A stretch of DNA of 7,500 nucleotides from NCBI GenBank assembly GCA_964652975.1, contig CAZZCN010000112.1, positions 1 to 7,500 of the forward strand, written 5' to 3'. Below are positions 6,590 to 7,500 of this stretch, one piece after another. Positions within the stretch are counted from its first letter, which is position 1; every line of letters begins with the position of its first letter. Both the position numbers and the translations under genes were made by a program. Below the pieces are notes generated by a model. That model saw only the letters and a program-made list of their open reading frames with translations, did no database searches and was not told where the DNA came from. Source of the stretch: CAZZCN01 sp964652975. GTDB taxonomy: Bacteria > Bacillota > Clostridia > Saccharofermentanales > UBA5734.

Positions 6590-7500
6590 ATGAAAAAAAA
6601 TTATGACGTTGCGGCGTACATATGGCCGGCATACACAGGAGACGAACCACGTTCAAGAATTTTCTGGGAGGAGGGTATCGGCGAATGGCAAACCGTAAGG
6701 AAAGCCAAGGCTAAATTCGAAGGGCACAACTGGCCCCGCAAGCCTCTTTGGGGATACGAGAACGAGGCGGACCCGAAGGTTATGAAAAGGCAGATTGACG
6801 AGGCTACAAGTCACGGAGTAAATGTGTTTATCTATGACTGGTATTGGTATGACAACAGACCATTTTTGGAGAACTGTCTGAACGAGGGTTTTTTAAAGGC
6901 TGAAAACAATGAGAAGATGAAGTTTTTTCTGATGTGGGCCAACCACAGCGCCTGTGCTCTCTGGGATATAAGAAATTCACACGACCTTGAAACATATATC
7001 TGGGACGGAGCGGTCAGCAGACCGGGGTTTGAGATTGTGTGCAGAAGATTGATCGAAAAATATTTCTGCAAACCGAATTACTACAGAATCGACGGCAAAC
7101 CCGTTTTTATGATATATGACCTTGACAACCTTATGAAAGGGCTTGGCAGTCTTGATGAGACAAGAGCCGCGCTGGAATGGTTTAAAGAGGAATGCGTGAA
7201 GGCAGGTCTTGGCGGACTGCACTTGATGGCGACAAAATGGGGTCGTGAAAATAACAACTTAAGCGGTGTTGACTGTGGAATATCCATTAAAAATTCCGAG
7301 ACAATAAAAACTCTTGGATTTGACAGTCTGACCCATTATCAGTTTTTGCATTTTGTTGATATAGACAGAGACTATTGCGACATTCTAAACGATGTAAAAA
7401 AGGAGTGGAATGAGATCGAGGAGGAGTATTCCCAGACATATTTCCCACATATATCAATCGGATGGGACAACAATCCGAGATTTCTGGACTTTCGACCGGG
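6590..7500 (+). CDS. GH99-like / WbsX-type glycan-processing protein (3'-partial)
   Basis: The frame from ATG 6590 stays open to the right edge, giving 303 visible residues. It has no signal peptide: the first strand, YDVAAYIWPAY, begins at residue 5, so the protein is probably cytoplasmic. The order fits the GH71/GH99-like barrel found in WbsX proteins: an initial Y-x-W-P-A-Y strand, PLWGYENEADPKVMKRQIDEATSHGVNVFIYDWYWYDNRP (two parts, 52-71 and 72-91), KFFLMWANH (111-119), YYRIDGKPVFMIYD (164-177) and HISIGWDNNPRF (287-298). GH99 enzymes are endo-acting alpha-mannosidases, but many WbsX-like members have no assigned activity. The Glu/Asp-rich catalytic loop expected further on is beyond the edge. 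Placement directly after two sugar permeases suggests it acts on the imported glycan (inference). Full proteins of this kind are roughly 350-400 residues, so most of the barrel is present. Confidence 0.82.
   Translation, partial: MKKNYDVAAYIWPAYTGDEPRSRIFWEEGIGEWQTVRKAKAKFEGHNWPRKPLWGYENEADPKVMKRQIDEATSHGVNVFIYDWYWYDNRPFLENCLNEGFLKAENNEKMKFFLMWANHSACALWDIRNSHDLETYIWDGAVSRPGFEIVCRRLIEKYFCKPNYYRIDGKPVFMIYDLDNLMKGLGSLDETRAALEWFKEECVKAGLGGLHLMATKWGRENNNLSGVDCGISIKNSETIKTLGFDSLTHYQFLHFVDIDRDYCDILNDVKKEWNEIEEEYSQTYFPHISIGWDNNPRFLDFRP

Overview
The window is one strand of a tightly packed carbohydrate-uptake operon, most likely from an anaerobic Gram-positive of the Clostridia (a Ruminiclostridium/Acetivibrio-like or Lachnospiraceae-like genome), with a Paenibacillus-type Bacillota as the alternative. 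The reasons are moderate-to-low GC (roughly 40% by eye), AGGAGG-type ribosome sites before several genes, TTG and GTG starts, a lipoprotein with a Gram-positive style signal, and families that I know mainly from Bacillota sugar-importer loci. No species can be named from this sequence alone.

Layout, all on the + strand: (1) <1-1439, a secreted, C-terminally membrane-anchored NHL beta-propeller protein whose start lies off the left edge; (2) 1455-2093, a five-helix Yip1-family membrane protein with a TTG start; (3) 2117-4741, a large lipoprotein of the DUF5696 type with features of a glycosidase-like barrel; (4) 4756-5676 and (5) 5690-6571, the two MalF/UgpA-type and MalG/UgpE-type permease subunits of a CUT1 sugar ABC importer; (6) 6590->7500, the first 303 codons of a cytoplasmic GH99-like/WbsX-type protein running off the right edge. 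Gaps between genes are only 13 to 23 bases. I see no promoter, terminator, RNA gene, repeat, mobile element or CRISPR array, and no gene-free stretch longer than 23 bases.

Proposed logic (inference): the DUF5696 lipoprotein and NHL propeller act on the outer face of the membrane, perhaps binding or trimming a glycan; the permease pair imports the resulting oligosaccharide; the signal-less GH99-like protein may process it inside. The operon segment carries neither the solute-binding protein nor the ATPase. The binding protein is probably just outside the window, and the ATPase may be a shared MsmX-type subunit encoded elsewhere. The NHL-Yip1-DUF5696 trio, whose biochemical role I do not know to be established, is the most interesting part of the window.
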